Source: Nitrospirales bacterium
Lineage (GTDB): Bacteria; Nitrospirota; Nitrospiria; Nitrospirales; UBA8639
Assembly (NCBI GenBank): GCA_029261295.1
Contig: JAJDBP010000031.1
Coordinates: 124,001-188,000, forward strand
DNA length: 64,000 nt
Direction: 5' to 3'
This document shows, in pieces, positions 26,365 to 35,973 of the stretch. The notes below the pieces were generated by a model, which saw only the letters and a program-made list of their open reading frames with translations, ran no database searches and was not told where the DNA came from. Both the position numbers and the translations under genes were made by a program. Each line of letters starts with the position of its first letter. Positions within the stretch are counted from its first letter, which is position 1.

Positions 26365-27762
26365 ATGGGGATATTTCGCGAATATGATATCCGAGGGATC
26401 GTCGAAAAGGAATTGATGCCTGAGGTGGTAAGGAAAATTGGGCGAGCGTACGCCACTTTAGTACAAGAACGAGGTGCTAAGACCATTACAGTTGGCCGTG
26501 ATGGTCGATTGACCTCACCTGTTCTCAGAGACCAACTCATTGCCGGGTTAACGGAATCCGGTGTGAACGTCGTTGATTTAGGATTGTGTGCAACACCCCT
26601 GTTGTATTTTTCATTATTTCATTGTGACGTTGATGGCGGCATTATGATTACGGGAAGTCATAATGCAGCAGAATATAATGGTTTTAAAATGTGTGTGGGA
26701 AAAGAAGCCCTCTATGGAAAGGATATACAGCGTTTAAAAGATGTGTTTGATGCTGAGGAATTTACATCTGGGGTAGGAACCGTAGTTGAGCAACTCATTA
26801 TTCCTGAATATCTGGCTTTTCTGAAAAACCACTTTTCTTCGGTAAAAGCCGATCATCTTCACGTCGTGATTGATAGTGGAAATGGTGCGGCTTCTCTGGT
26901 AGCCAAAGAAGCGCTTGAACAATTAGGTTGTCAGGTCACAGGGTTGTACTGTGAGTTGGATGGAAATTTCCCCAACCACCATCCTGATCCAACTGTTGTG
27001 GAGAATCTGACCGATTTAATTGATAAGGTTCATGAAACGAAGGCGCATGTGGGAATTGGGTATGATGGCGATGCAGACCGAATTGGCGTGATTGATGAGA
27101 ACGGTGGAATTTTGTGGGGTGACCGATTATTGCTGCTCTTTTCCAGAGATGTCTTGGAAGAACATCCGGGCAGTACCTTTATTTCCGAAGTCAAAGCTTC
27201 GCAAGTCTTCTATGACGATATTTCAAAACGTGGTGGTCGCGCAATCATGTGGAAAACGGGGCATTCCATTATTAAAGCAAAAATGAAAGAAGAAAAGGCA
27301 GTGTTGGCCGGGGAAATGTCTGGCCATGTCTTTTTTGCTGATCGGTACTATGGCTATGATGATGCCATTTATGCCTCGTGCCGACTTGTTGAAATTCTGG
27401 CGAAACAACAGCAACCGCTTTCGAATCTGTTGGCCGATGTCCCACAAACGGTAGTGACTCCTGAAATTCGTGTCGATTGTTCAGATGACCAAAAGTTTCA
27501 GCTTGTGGCAGCGGTCACTCAACGCCTTCAAGACATTGCCAGCACAGAGCAGGACAATTCGGCGGAGTTGCCCATTCGTGAATTAATTACCATTGACGGA
27601 GTTCGGGTGCGCTTTGATAATGGGTGGGGGCTTATTCGTGCTTCTAATACTCAACCTGCCTTGGTCCTACGATTTGAAGCGGAGACCCAAGAACAACTCT
27701 CTCAAATTCGGGCGTATTTGGAATCTCAACTCGCCGAAGTGAGCCAAGCCCTCACCGTTTAA
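26365..27762 (+). CDS. phosphomannomutase / phosphoglucomutase
   Basis: 465 residues from the ATG at 26365, preceded by AAAGG (an in-frame GTG at 26350 is less likely). The catalytic phosphoserine loop is GGIMITGSHNAAEYNGFK, the metal-binding loop GYDGDADRIGVID, the sugar-binding loop GEMSGHVFF, and the phosphate-binding tail IRASNTQPALVLRFE. Of the AlgC/ManB type, it interconverts hexose 6- and 1-phosphates, so it could feed both GDP-mannose (adjacent manC) and glucose-1-phosphate for glycogen. Confidence 0.92.
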   Translation: MGIFREYDIRGIVEKELMPEVVRKIGRAYATLVQERGAKTITVGRDGRLTSPVLRDQLIAGLTESGVNVVDLGLCATPLLYFSLFHCDVDGGIMITGSHNAAEYNGFKMCVGKEALYGKDIQRLKDVFDAEEFTSGVGTVVEQLIIPEYLAFLKNHFSSVKADHLHVVIDSGNGAASLVAKEALEQLGCQVTGLYCELDGNFPNHHPDPTVVENLTDLIDKVHETKAHVGIGYDGDADRIGVIDENGGILWGDRLLLLFSRDVLEEHPGSTFISEVKASQVFYDDISKRGGRAIMWKTGHSIIKAKMKEEKAVLAGEMSGHVFFADRYYGYDDAIYASCRLVEILAKQQQPLSNLLADVPQTVVTPEIRVDCSDDQKFQLVAAVTQRLQDIASTEQDNSAELPIRELITIDGVRVRFDNGWGLIRASNTQPALVLRFEAETQEQLSQIRAYLESQLAEVSQALTV

Positions 27763-28212
27763 AGTCCCTTAGGTCTCTCGCACTTCAAACGTACTCCTTC
27801 ATTCCTTGCCAATAACTTTATTGGCGACTTGAACTTGATGGGACTTCTAGAATAGGTAGTCATTCTCATTCCCTCTCCGCCTGAATCTTCATTGATGAAG
27901 TCCAAGAATTTATCCCATTTTATGATTGCCCCTGAATGTTGAAACCCCTATAATGGAACATCCTGCCATTGGTGATGGATTTTCCAAGTGATGATTCCTC
28001 CACTATCTCAATTTTTCCAAAGCCTTTTCTCACGATTTGCCAAAATGGTGAAAGTCAAAAGATTTGTATAGTCAGTGGTAATGGGAATCAATGTTCTCAT
28101 CTGAATTGAAGTAATTCACGATTTGTGCAATATTTATCATTGTGGAAATGTGCTGAAGATAGAAGATGGTCTTCTTTCCTGAATCATAAACCTAAGAGAA
28201 GGAGAATCTCGT
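27763..28212. other. 450-base non-coding stretch with one hairpin
   Basis: No plausible gene. An 8-bp stem GCCAATAA / TTATTGGC with a two-base loop lies at 27808-27825, about 45 bases after the phosphomannomutase stop, and could help end that transcript although no T-run follows. The remainder shows nothing I can name; the region just before 28213 carries AAGGAG for the next gene. Confidence 0.5.
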
Positions 28213-29238
28213 ATGGTGTTACGAGTCATGTTCCTTGTCGTTGGGATGATGCTAGGCATGTCCTTGGGCTGGAGTCTCTCGGACGGACAAACTGAAATTT
28301 TAGGAATTGGGGCGCTTATTGGTGTGGTGGTAGGAGCCAGCATTCTTGCTGCTGAACATCTGTTGCGTTCTGTTCCTTTGGCGGTGCCCTTATGGAGTGG
28401 TGTGGGATTTGTCCTCAGCCTTCTCGTGGCTGGTTTAATTAGTCTCTCCACTGGCTTGATTGGAAGTGCTGGGAACTCGGTCTTTTCTTTGCTGGCTCTA
28501 TTAATCCTATTTTTAGGGGTTCCATACTGGGGACTCAGTATGGGGCTGCGCTTTGGAAAAGAAGGTTGGGTAGATGGTGCGATAGATGCTGAAGGTTCTG
28601 ATCCGGCATTAAAAACAAAATTGCTGGATACCAGCGTGATTATTGATGGTCGAATTGCTGATTTATGTGAAACAGGTTTTATTGAAGGGACCTTGATCGT
28701 TCCCCATTTCATTCTCCAAGAATTGCAGCATATTTCGGATTCTTCAGATGGATTAAAGCGAGCAAGGGGGCGAAGAGGCCTAGATATTCTGAATGTGCTC
28801 CAAAAAATGAACAATATTCAAGTGAAATTGGTGGAAGATGATTTCCCTCATGTCAAAGAAGTTGATACCAAATTGATTGAGTTGGGCAAGCAAATGAATG
28901 GAAAGGTCTTAACCAATGATTTCAATTTGAATAAGGTGGCGGGTATTCAGGGAGTAGAAGTGTTGAATATCAATGATCTGTGTAATGCCTTGAAGCCGGT
29001 AGTATTGCCAGGGGAAACCATTCGTGTCTTTGTTTTAAAAGAAGGAAAAGAATCTGGCCAAGGGGTGGCTTATTTAGACGATGGCACGATGGTTGTTGTC
29101 GATCATGCTAAAAACTCCATAGGAAAAACGGTGGATGTCATTGTGACGAGTGTGTTGCAAACGAGTGCTGGACGAATGATTTTTACACGCATCAAAGAAG
29201 AAACCGAGCGTGAGGAGTTAAGTTTGGCGCGTGTCTAA
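28213..29238 (+). CDS. membrane-anchored PIN-TRAM domain protein (YacL-like)
   Basis: 341 residues. Four hydrophobic helices occupy ~1-115. A PIN nuclease domain follows: LLDTSVIIDGRIADL (first acidic residues), VPHFILQELQHISDS, and GKVLTNDFNLNKVAG. The C-terminal TRAM domain spans ~280-340 (GETIRVFVLKEGKESGQGVA). This is the YacL/PilT-N architecture of unknown but probably RNA-related activity. AAGGAG sits seven bases before the ATG. The ispD start overlaps its end by eight bases. Confidence 0.9.
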   Translation: MVLRVMFLVVGMMLGMSLGWSLSDGQTEILGIGALIGVVVGASILAAEHLLRSVPLAVPLWSGVGFVLSLLVAGLISLSTGLIGSAGNSVFSLLALLILFLGVPYWGLSMGLRFGKEGWVDGAIDAEGSDPALKTKLLDTSVIIDGRIADLCETGFIEGTLIVPHFILQELQHISDSSDGLKRARGRRGLDILNVLQKMNNIQVKLVEDDFPHVKEVDTKLIELGKQMNGKVLTNDFNLNKVAGIQGVEVLNINDLCNALKPVVLPGETIRVFVLKEGKESGQGVAYLDDGTMVVVDHAKNSIGKTVDVIVTSVLQTSAGRMIFTRIKEETEREELSLARV

Positions 29239-29935
29239 ATCTGTCGTGGCGGTGGTCCCTGCCGCAGGCCAGGGAACCCGCATGGGGATGGCAGCCAGAA
29301 AACAATACCTTAGCCTAGGTGGTTTTCCGCTTCTTGTTCTCTCCCTCAAAGTTCTTCAACAGATCCCATCAATTCGCGAAATCATCCTCTCCGTTCCCGA
29401 AGAAGACATTGAGTACTGCTGGCGTGAAATTGTGAAGCCCTTTGGGCTGGCGAAAGTCACTCAAATTGTGGTGGGTGGACAACGCCGGCAGGATTCGGTG
29501 CGTCATGGGTTATTCGCCATTTCCAATCCTCCAGATCTTGTGTTGGTTCATGACGGGGTCCGTCCGTTTATTCATGCGGATATTGTAGAAAAAAACATAG
29601 CGTGTGCGGCACAAACTGGGGCAGCCATTGTCGCCATGCCTATTCATGATACGGTCAAACGGGTTGATGACAAACACGTGATTCGGGAAACGCTTAATCG
29701 AGAAGAATTATGGCAAATTCAAACGCCACAAACGTTTCGGTATGATTGGTTGCTGGAAGCTCATCAACAGGCAATCACAGATCAATGGGAAGTCACGGAT
29801 GATGCGGCTTTGATAGAACGAAAGGGCTATCCCGTTTCCGTTGTGGAGGGCAGTTGTTTTAATATTAAGATTACGAGGCCAGATGATCTGATTTTTGGAG
29901 AAGCCATTTTAAATAAGATCAAACATAAGGGGTAA
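29231..29935 (+). CDS. ispD: 2-C-methyl-D-erythritol 4-phosphate cytidylyltransferase
   Basis: 234 residues, third step of the MEP isoprenoid pathway (CTP + MEP to CDP-ME). The N-terminal VPAAGQGTRMGMAARKQYL is the nucleotide-binding signature; LVHDGVRPFIHADIV and QTPQTFRYDWL are the other family motifs. It starts with GTG inside the end of the PIN-TRAM gene and is followed by ispF after 60 bases. Confidence 0.94.
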   Translation: MSKSVVAVVPAAGQGTRMGMAARKQYLSLGGFPLLVLSLKVLQQIPSIREIILSVPEEDIEYCWREIVKPFGLAKVTQIVVGGQRRQDSVRHGLFAISNPPDLVLVHDGVRPFIHADIVEKNIACAAQTGAAIVAMPIHDTVKRVDDKHVIRETLNREELWQIQTPQTFRYDWLLEAHQQAITDQWEVTDDAALIERKGYPVSVVEGSCFNIKITRPDDLIFGEAILNKIKHKG

Positions 29936-29995
29936 TGGGTTCTCGGTTTTCTAGTCGTTTGGATCCCCTAAGAAAGATAGGATTTTGAAGGTCAT

Positions 29996-30475
29996 ATGAG
30001 AATTGGACAAGGATATGATATTCATCCTTTGCGGGAGGGCCGTGCCTTAATATTAGGGGGAGTCACAATACCCCATTCTCATGGCCTTGATGGGCATTCC
30101 GATGCGGATGCGTTGACCCATGCAGTCTGTGATGCGTTGTTAGGAGCAATGGGAGAGGGGGATCTTGGTACGCGATATCCGGCAAGTAATCCGGCTTTTA
30201 AAGATCTTTCGAGTTTGCTCATGCTGGATAATGTGGTACAGACCCTGATGGAGAAAAATTATGAGCTTGTTAACTTGGATACGGTCATTTGTGCCCAAGC
30301 TCCAAAACTGGCTCCTTATTTGAAGCCCATGCAAGAAAGTATAGCCCGAACGCTCAACGTAGATGCTTCTCAGGTCAATATTAAAGTCAAGAGTGGAGAA
30401 GGCATTGGGATGATTGGTCGGGAAGAAGGGATTGCGGTTTTGGCGGTGTGCTTAATACAGTCTTTAAAAAATTGA
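29996..30475 (+). CDS. ispF: 2-C-methyl-D-erythritol 2,4-cyclodiphosphate synthase
   Basis: 159 residues, normal length. GYDIHPLREGRALILGGV contains the DxH zinc ligands, and LDGHSDADALTHAVCDALLG the third His. The end has INIKVKSGEGIGMIGREEG. It converts CDP-ME 2-phosphate to the cyclic diphosphate. The upstream neighbour is ispD; the intervening kinase gene ispE is not here. GAAGG precedes the ATG. Confidence 0.95.
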   Translation: MRIGQGYDIHPLREGRALILGGVTIPHSHGLDGHSDADALTHAVCDALLGAMGEGDLGTRYPASNPAFKDLSSLLMLDNVVQTLMEKNYELVNLDTVICAQAPKLAPYLKPMQESIARTLNVDASQVNIKVKSGEGIGMIGREEGIAVLAVCLIQSLKN

Positions 30476-30525
30476 GAGAAGATGATGTCCGCGTATTTAT
30501 CTTATTGGTCGGCTAAGGTGAATGA

Positions 30526-31170
30526 ATGCCAAAGGTGACCCAAATTGCTCAAGATCTCCAAGCCGTATTTGAGCGTGATCCAGCTGCGACTAGCCGTTGG
30601 GAGGTGTTTCTCACCTATTCGGGGTTTCATGCCCTCTTAGCCTATCGGATTTCCCATTGGCTTTGGAATTGCCACATTCCCTTTTTCCCTCGACTGATAT
30701 CTCAACTGGCACGATGGATAACCGGTGTAGAAATCCATCCTGGTGCAACGATTGGAGTCGGTTTTTTTATTGACCATGGAATGGGCGTGGTGATTGGAGA
30801 AACGACAGAAATTGGGGATTATGTGACATTGTTTCAGGGAGTCACATTAGGAGGAACTGGGAAAGAACGTGGCAAACGCCATCCAACGCTAGGGAACCAT
30901 GTTGTGGTAGGAGCTGGTGCCAAGGTCTTGGGTGGCATTTCTATTGGTGATAATGTGAAAGTTGGTGCTAATGCCGTTGTCCTCCGTTCGGTTCCACCAA
31001 ATTCTACGGTGGTTGGTAATCCCGGGCGCATCGTCAAATACGACGGGGAACGGCTTCCCGAAGCCACGATGGACCATACGAATATCCCTGACCCGATTGC
31101 AGAACGATTTGAAGCCATAGAACAGGAATTGATTGCACTTCGAAAAAAGGTTGAAGAGAAAGGCGGGTAA
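30526..31170 (+). CDS. cysE: serine O-acetyltransferase
   Basis: 214 residues, the short form of CysE. An N-terminal helical part ([21 protein letters not shown]) precedes the left-handed beta-helix of hexapeptide repeats: [20 protein letters not shown] with the catalytic Asp-His, [19 protein letters not shown] and [14 protein letters not shown]. It makes O-acetylserine for cysteine synthesis. AAGGTG is near the ATG. It lies 50 bases after ispF and may share its transcript. Confidence 0.93.
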   Translation: MPKVTQIAQDLQAVFERDPAATSRWEVFLTYSGFHALLAYRISHWLWNCHIPFFPRLISQLARWITGVEIHPGATIGVGFFIDHGMGVVIGETTEIGDYVTLFQGVTLGGTGKERGKRHPTLGNHVVVGAGAKVLGGISIGDNVKVGANAVVLRSVPPNSTVVGNPGRIVKYDGERLPEATMDHTNIPDPIAERFEAIEQELIALRKKVEEKGG

Positions 31171-31302
31171 TCAAAAGATTACACTCAAGGTGTTTAAAGA
31201 TATTGTTTTAGCTGACAAGCTCTTTTACACTATAGACTGTAGTATTTTTTGGTATATTTTGATTGAAAATTTGATACATGTTTCCTGGAAGGAGTAGTCG
31301 AA

Positions 31303-32226
31303 ATGACACCTCGTGTGAAAGAAATTTTGAGGAATTATGATGGTAATCCTCCTGGCGTCTTAAGCAATCTCGCTCGGTTGATGATGAACGGGGTCTTGGG
31401 TGGAACTGGTCGTCTAGTCATTCTCCCGGTTGATCAGGGATTTGAGCACGGGCCTGCAAGAAGTTTTGCGGTAAACCCTTCAGGGTACGATCCACATAGT
31501 CATTTCCAATTGGGTATTGAAGCTGGGTGCAACGCGTATGCGGCCCCACTTGGATTTCTTGAAGCCGGGGCAGCGGAGTTTGCCGGGCAAATCCCCCTCA
31601 TTTTAAAATTAAACAATAATGACTCGCTTTTAGACACGAAAGATCCGAATTCTGCCATAACAGGAAGTGTGAGAGAAGCTCTCCGATTGGGCTGTTGTGC
31701 AGTGGGCTATACAATTTATCCAGGGTCGGCTCATAGCCAATCCATGTATCAACACCTGAGGGAAATTACAGAAGAAGCTAAATCGTATGGTCTTGCCGTG
31801 GTGGTGTGGTCTTATCCCCGAGGGGCAGGATTAAGTAAAGAAGGAGAGACCGCGATCGATGTGGTGGCCTATGCGGCACAGATTGCCGCTCAACTTGGAG
31901 CGCATGTTATTAAAGTCAAAGTGCCAAGTGCCCATTTAGAACAAGCTGCTGCTAAGAAGGTCTATGAAGCAGAGAAAATTAAGATTGGGACTCCAGCAGA
32001 TCGTATTCGTCATGTTGTTCAGAGTACCTTTGATGGGAGACGAATCGTGATCTTTTCTGGTGGGGCGAAAGGTGAAGATCAAAGAATGTTTGATGAGGCG
32101 AGGGCTATTCGCGATGGGGGAGGTTTTGGTTCTATTATCGGTCGAAATTCCTTTCAGCGCCAAAAACCTGAAGCTTTAAAATTTCTCTCCACAGTCATGA
32201 AAATCTATTCGGGAGAACTCGCATAA
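31303..32226 (+). CDS. fbaB: class I fructose-bisphosphate aldolase (FbaB/DhnA type)
   Basis: 307 residues of the archaeal-type class I aldolase family. Visible are LPVDQGFEHGPARSF, KLNNNDSLLDT, the GCCAVGYTIYPGS strand and the Schiff-base Lys region AHVIKVKVPSAH, then IVIFSGGAKGEDQ for phosphate binding. It interconverts fructose-1,6-bisphosphate and triose phosphates, which in an autotroph would favour synthesis. AAGGAG lies 11 bases ahead of the ATG. Single gene with its own 130-base upstream gap. Confidence 0.93.
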   Translation: MTPRVKEILRNYDGNPPGVLSNLARLMMNGVLGGTGRLVILPVDQGFEHGPARSFAVNPSGYDPHSHFQLGIEAGCNAYAAPLGFLEAGAAEFAGQIPLILKLNNNDSLLDTKDPNSAITGSVREALRLGCCAVGYTIYPGSAHSQSMYQHLREITEEAKSYGLAVVVWSYPRGAGLSKEGETAIDVVAYAAQIAAQLGAHVIKVKVPSAHLEQAAAKKVYEAEKIKIGTPADRIRHVVQSTFDGRRIVIFSGGAKGEDQRMFDEARAIRDGGGFGSIIGRNSFQRQKPEALKFLSTVMKIYSGELA

Positions 32227-32289
32227 TTCCTCCTTGAATGGCATTGGTTAGCAATAATTTAATATTTCTTTACCTTTCCCGTTTTTCAC

Positions 32290-33564
32290 TTAGGGGTACA
32301 AACCTCGGCATTCGTGGGCCATGGCTACCTCTTCAATCCCTGCAATCAACGCAGCGGTCCTCATTGTAATTTTTTTGTCCTCGGCTTGTTGAAGAATGCG
32401 ATTAAAGGCTTTGGTAATAATGGATTGCAGTCTGCTGTGGATATGAGCCTCCTCCCACGAAAAACGTTGCGCATCTTGTGCCCATTCAAAATAGGACACA
32501 ATCACACCTCCAGCATTGGCCACAATGTCTGGGATTACCATAATGCCACGGTCATGAAGTATAGAGTCAGCTGCGAGAGTAGTGGGCCCATTAGCCCCTT
32601 CAATAAGGAATTGGCATTGAATTTTTGGGGCATTCGTGCTGGTAATTTGTTCAGCTAAGGCGGCTGGAATCAGTACGCGGCAAGGTAGTGTTAAGAGATC
32701 TTCGTGGAGTATGGATTCACCAAATTGCGTTAAGGAGGGCAGCGGTGGTTTCTCTTTTTTTCGTTCGGTTATGATGGCGGGAATGTCTAATCCTTTGGGG
32801 TTATAGAGGCCACCAAATCGATCACTTATACCAATGACCTTGGCACCCTCTTCATATAAGATCCGAGCTGCGTGAGAGCCGACATTTCCAAATCCTTCAA
32901 TAACTACGGTTGTGTCAGATAAGTCGAAATGGAAATAGTGGAGGACTTCCATTGTGATATCCACAACACCGCGGCCAGTAGCTTCTTCCCGCCCCAAACT
33001 GCCTCCAATCGAGAGTGGTTTTCCGGTGACGACATCTCGAACTGAAAATCCTACCTGTTGGCTATATGTGTCCATGATCCATGCCATGGTTTGGGCATTG
33101 GTTCCAACATCTGGTGCTGGAATGTCTTTATCCGGGCCAAGAAACGGAAATATTTCAGCAATATAGCGTCTGGTGAGCCTTTCTAACTCGCCAGTTGTTA
33201 GACATGTGGGGTTCACGGCCACCCCTCCTTTTGCCCCACCAAAGGGCAAGCCAGCCAAGGCCGTTTTCCAGGTCATCCACATAGCCAAAGCACTGACTTC
33301 CCCCAAGGTCACATCTGGGTGGTAACGAATGCCGCCTTTTGTGGGGCCTCGGGAAAGGTCATGTTGAACGCGATACCCGCGAAAGACTTCAACTCGTCCA
33401 TCATCCATTCGGACAGGAACGCTGACAGCTAAGGCACGTTGAGGCGACTTTAAGCGTTCCAGCATATTGGGGTCGAGCGCCATATGCTGCACGGCTTGGT
33501 CAAACTGTGCCACCGCTAAGCGAAATGTAGGATGATCCAGTTCAGCAGGAATATTTGTCGGCAT
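32290..33564 (-). CDS. gdhA: glutamate dehydrogenase (Glu/Leu/Phe/Val family)
   Basis: 424 residues. The substrate domain has GPTKGGIRYHPDVTLGEV and PFGGAKGGVAVNPTCL with the catalytic Lys; the Rossmann domain carries VVIEGFGNVGSHAARILYEE. Length and motifs match hexameric NAD(P)-dependent glutamate dehydrogenases that link 2-oxoglutarate and ammonia; leucine or valine specificity cannot be ruled out by eye. Convergent with fbaB. Confidence 0.9.
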   Translation of the reverse strand: MPTNIPAELDHPTFRLAVAQFDQAVQHMALDPNMLERLKSPQRALAVSVPVRMDDGRVEVFRGYRVQHDLSRGPTKGGIRYHPDVTLGEVSALAMWMTWKTALAGLPFGGAKGGVAVNPTCLTTGELERLTRRYIAEIFPFLGPDKDIPAPDVGTNAQTMAWIMDTYSQQVGFSVRDVVTGKPLSIGGSLGREEATGRGVVDITMEVLHYFHFDLSDTTVVIEGFGNVGSHAARILYEEGAKVIGISDRFGGLYNPKGLDIPAIITERKKEKPPLPSLTQFGESILHEDLLTLPCRVLIPAALAEQITSTNAPKIQCQFLIEGANGPTTLAADSILHDRGIMVIPDIVANAGGVIVSYFEWAQDAQRFSWEEAHIHSRLQSIITKAFNRILQQAEDKKITMRTAALIAGIEEVAMAHECRGLYP

Positions 33565-33681
33565 CTTTTGGCTTTCTTCGTAACAGCTAGAAGATGATAT
33601 TTAAGAACAGTCTATCAAAATTTCTTCTGGAAAGATGTCGCGGTGATCTTGCTCCGGAAAAATATCTAGAGGCAATTCTTC

Positions 33682-34416
33682 TTAGTAAAGAACCTTTACG
33701 AGATAGAGCCCATGGGGGGGAGCTGTGCGTCCTGCGGCTTTGCGGTCTTTTGATTCCAAGATATCTTTCATGGTATTCGCGTTGCGTTTATGTTGTCCGA
33801 CTTCGACCAAGGTCCCAACAATGGCGCGTACCATCTGTTTGAGGAAACGGTCACCTTCTATACGTATGATTAATGATGATGATTCCGATTGAAGAGAAAG
33901 ATGTGAAATTGTGCATATGGGATTTATTGTTTGGGATCGCTGTCCACGGAATGAGGTGAAGTCATGGGTGCCAAGGAAATGAGGCATGGCTTGGTGAATC
34001 GCATCCATATCCAATTGATAGGGGAAATGCCAGGCTCGATGACGATCTATGGCTGGTCGAGAAGGTTGTAAGATCATGCGATACTCATAAATTTTCCCTC
34101 TTGCACTAAATCGTGCATGGAAATCGTCCGGAACCATGTCGCTGGAGATGGCAGAAATGTCTTTTGGTAAGGTGCTATTTAGAGCTGAGGCCCATTGAAT
34201 AGCAGCCAACGGTTTGTCCGTGTGAAAGCTGACGACTTGGCCTAACGCATGTACACCCGAGTCCGTTCTTCCTGCTCCCACCGCACGGATGTGTTGCTGG
34301 GTAATTTTGAAAAGAGCGTCTTCAATTGCAGCTTGAACTGTTGGTTGGTGAGGTTGTCGTTGCCAGCCTGCGTAGGCCGTTCCCTCGTATTCCACGGTGA
34401 GCTTAATGTTTGGCAT
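33682..34416 (-). CDS. truA: tRNA pseudouridine(38-40) synthase
   Basis: 244 residues from the ATG at 34416. LTVEYEGTAYAGWQRQPHQP opens the domain; VGAGRTDSGVHALGQVVSFH contains the catalytic Asp; a C-terminal MVRAIVGTLVEVGQ matches the family. It modifies the anticodon arm of tRNAs. A TTG at 34428 is an alternative start. It follows gdhA on the same strand after about 117 bases. Confidence 0.94.
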   Translation of the reverse strand: MPNIKLTVEYEGTAYAGWQRQPHQPTVQAAIEDALFKITQQHIRAVGAGRTDSGVHALGQVVSFHTDKPLAAIQWASALNSTLPKDISAISSDMVPDDFHARFSARGKIYEYRMILQPSRPAIDRHRAWHFPYQLDMDAIHQAMPHFLGTHDFTSFRGQRSQTINPICTISHLSLQSESSSLIIRIEGDRFLKQMVRAIVGTLVEVGQHKRNANTMKDILESKDRKAAGRTAPPHGLYLVKVLY

Positions 34417-34556
34417 ATTATTGTTCAAGTTTGACCGTAACCACAGTCATACATGTCATCTCAAAAAACAGAAATGTGGAGAGATGTTACCCGACACGAG
34501 TTTAGAATAAAAGGTGGCGACAGAGATGTGGAGGAGGTTGCTGTGAGGTGCAGGAT

Positions 34557-35837
34557 TTAGCGAGAAGCGGTTTGTAAGGGGCGAATATATGATTTGATGC
34601 CTTCAAAAATTCCTTGAGCCATACGTTTTTGGTAGGTAGAACTTTTGAGTAGTTTCTCTTCGGTGGGGTTGGAGATGAAAGCAATTTCAGCCAAGATTGC
34701 TGGCATGGTGGTCATACGAAGCACAAAGAATGGGGCGGTTTTTACACCATGATCTTTTATTTTATAAAAAGGCTTGAGGTATTTCACCAGAGCTTTTTTG
34801 GTCGTCCAGGCAAACTCTTGAGAATCTTCAATTTTTTTATCATGGAGTTTGTCGGCCAGAATAAACTGCCAAGCCGGGCCATTATCTTTGAGAGGGGTGC
34901 CGTTTTCGCGAGCAGCGACCTCAAGTGCTCGGGGGTCACTGGCCTCTCCAAAGTGATAAAGCTCTAAACCCTTTATAGTTTTTTTAGGATGAGAATTAAT
35001 GTGAATGGAGACAAAAATGTCGGCCTTGTGTTGATTGGCAAATGTGGCTCGATCTTTTAATTCGACAAAAACATCAGATTCTCTCGTCATGAAAATCTTG
35101 GCTTTGGTTTTTTTCGCCAATAGATCTCGAAGGTAATTAGAAATTTTCAAGACAATATCTTTCTCTCTCGTCCCTTTGCGACCTAGAGCGCCAGGGTCTT
35201 TCCCTCCATGACCAGGGTCTAGCACAATCACCATCTCTTTTTTTCGAACTGAGGCAACCGGCGGAGGCACAATAACGGGAGGCGGCGGTGTTTTCTTGAC
35301 TGCTGGAGGTTGAGCCGATGGTTTTTTTGTTGGTTCAGAAGCTTTGACCATTGTACGCTTCTGAGAAGGTGCCGGGTAGAGATCCAACACGATACGTGAA
35401 GGTTTATGAAGGACATACCATTTATACCGTTTCCAAGGCTTTGTGGGGATCGAGAGGATGAGTGTGCCTTTGGCCGTTCTGGAAATGGCTAAGTCAATGG
35501 GAAAGGTTTTAGCAGAGGTTTTTGAAAGAGCCTTTTTAAGAATGCGGGTGTTGGGGAGCTCAAGTTGAAATTTTGTTTTCTTTCTGTGCTCAGTGGATGC
35601 AGGTTGAACGTCTTGATTTAAGTCTAAAACGAGGCGCGTGTATTTCTTATGCTGATGGGCTCGAATGTTTTGGATAGAGGTCGATGTGGAGCGTTTGGAG
35701 ACTAAAGAAAGGTAGGGAGAGGTTTCCCACAACAAAGGAAGTCGCCACTCATTCTCTCCTCCAAAACCAGTCACTGGAGAAAGGAAGAAGAAGAGTATGA
35801 GGCTAAATGAAAGAGAAGCGTGTCGATAGGCTGGCAT
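34557..35837 (-). CDS. amiC: N-acetylmuramoyl-L-alanine amidase with AMIN domain
   Basis: 426 residues, exported (signal peptide over residues 1-25). An AMIN domain (~45-165; HKKYTRLVLDLNQDVQ) targets septal peptidoglycan; a Pro/Lys-rich linker follows; the amidase_3 domain covers ~205-420 with VIVLDPGHGGKDPGALG (zinc His), SIHINSHPKKTIKG and ILAEIAFISNPTEEK (catalytic Glu). It cleaves the amide between muramic acid and the stem peptide during cell separation. Symbol is by family type; AmiA/B/C cannot be separated by eye. Confidence 0.9.
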   Translation of the reverse strand: MPAYRHASLSFSLILFFFLSPVTGFGGENEWRLPLLWETSPYLSLVSKRSTSTSIQNIRAHQHKKYTRLVLDLNQDVQPASTEHRKKTKFQLELPNTRILKKALSKTSAKTFPIDLAISRTAKGTLILSIPTKPWKRYKWYVLHKPSRIVLDLYPAPSQKRTMVKASEPTKKPSAQPPAVKKTPPPPVIVPPPVASVRKKEMVIVLDPGHGGKDPGALGRKGTREKDIVLKISNYLRDLLAKKTKAKIFMTRESDVFVELKDRATFANQHKADIFVSIHINSHPKKTIKGLELYHFGEASDPRALEVAARENGTPLKDNGPAWQFILADKLHDKKIEDSQEFAWTTKKALVKYLKPFYKIKDHGVKTAPFFVLRMTTMPAILAEIAFISNPTEEKLLKSSTYQKRMAQGIFEGIKSYIRPLQTASR

Positions 35838-35973
35838 AGAGAATAAAACCGTTTATATCTTTTTCCCAGAAGATACTCTTCTTGTCAAGCAAGGCGACAT
35901 TGGATCTTCCGTCATTTCGGGGGTAAACTGGGCATGGTTGGGTGATGAAGGGCAGAACAAAAAGGAAAGAGAC

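Noticed and set aside
28137-28814. 225-codon minus-strand frame
   Set aside because: It lies antisense to the well-supported PIN-TRAM gene, and its Arg/Pro/Ser-rich composition is that of a shadow frame.
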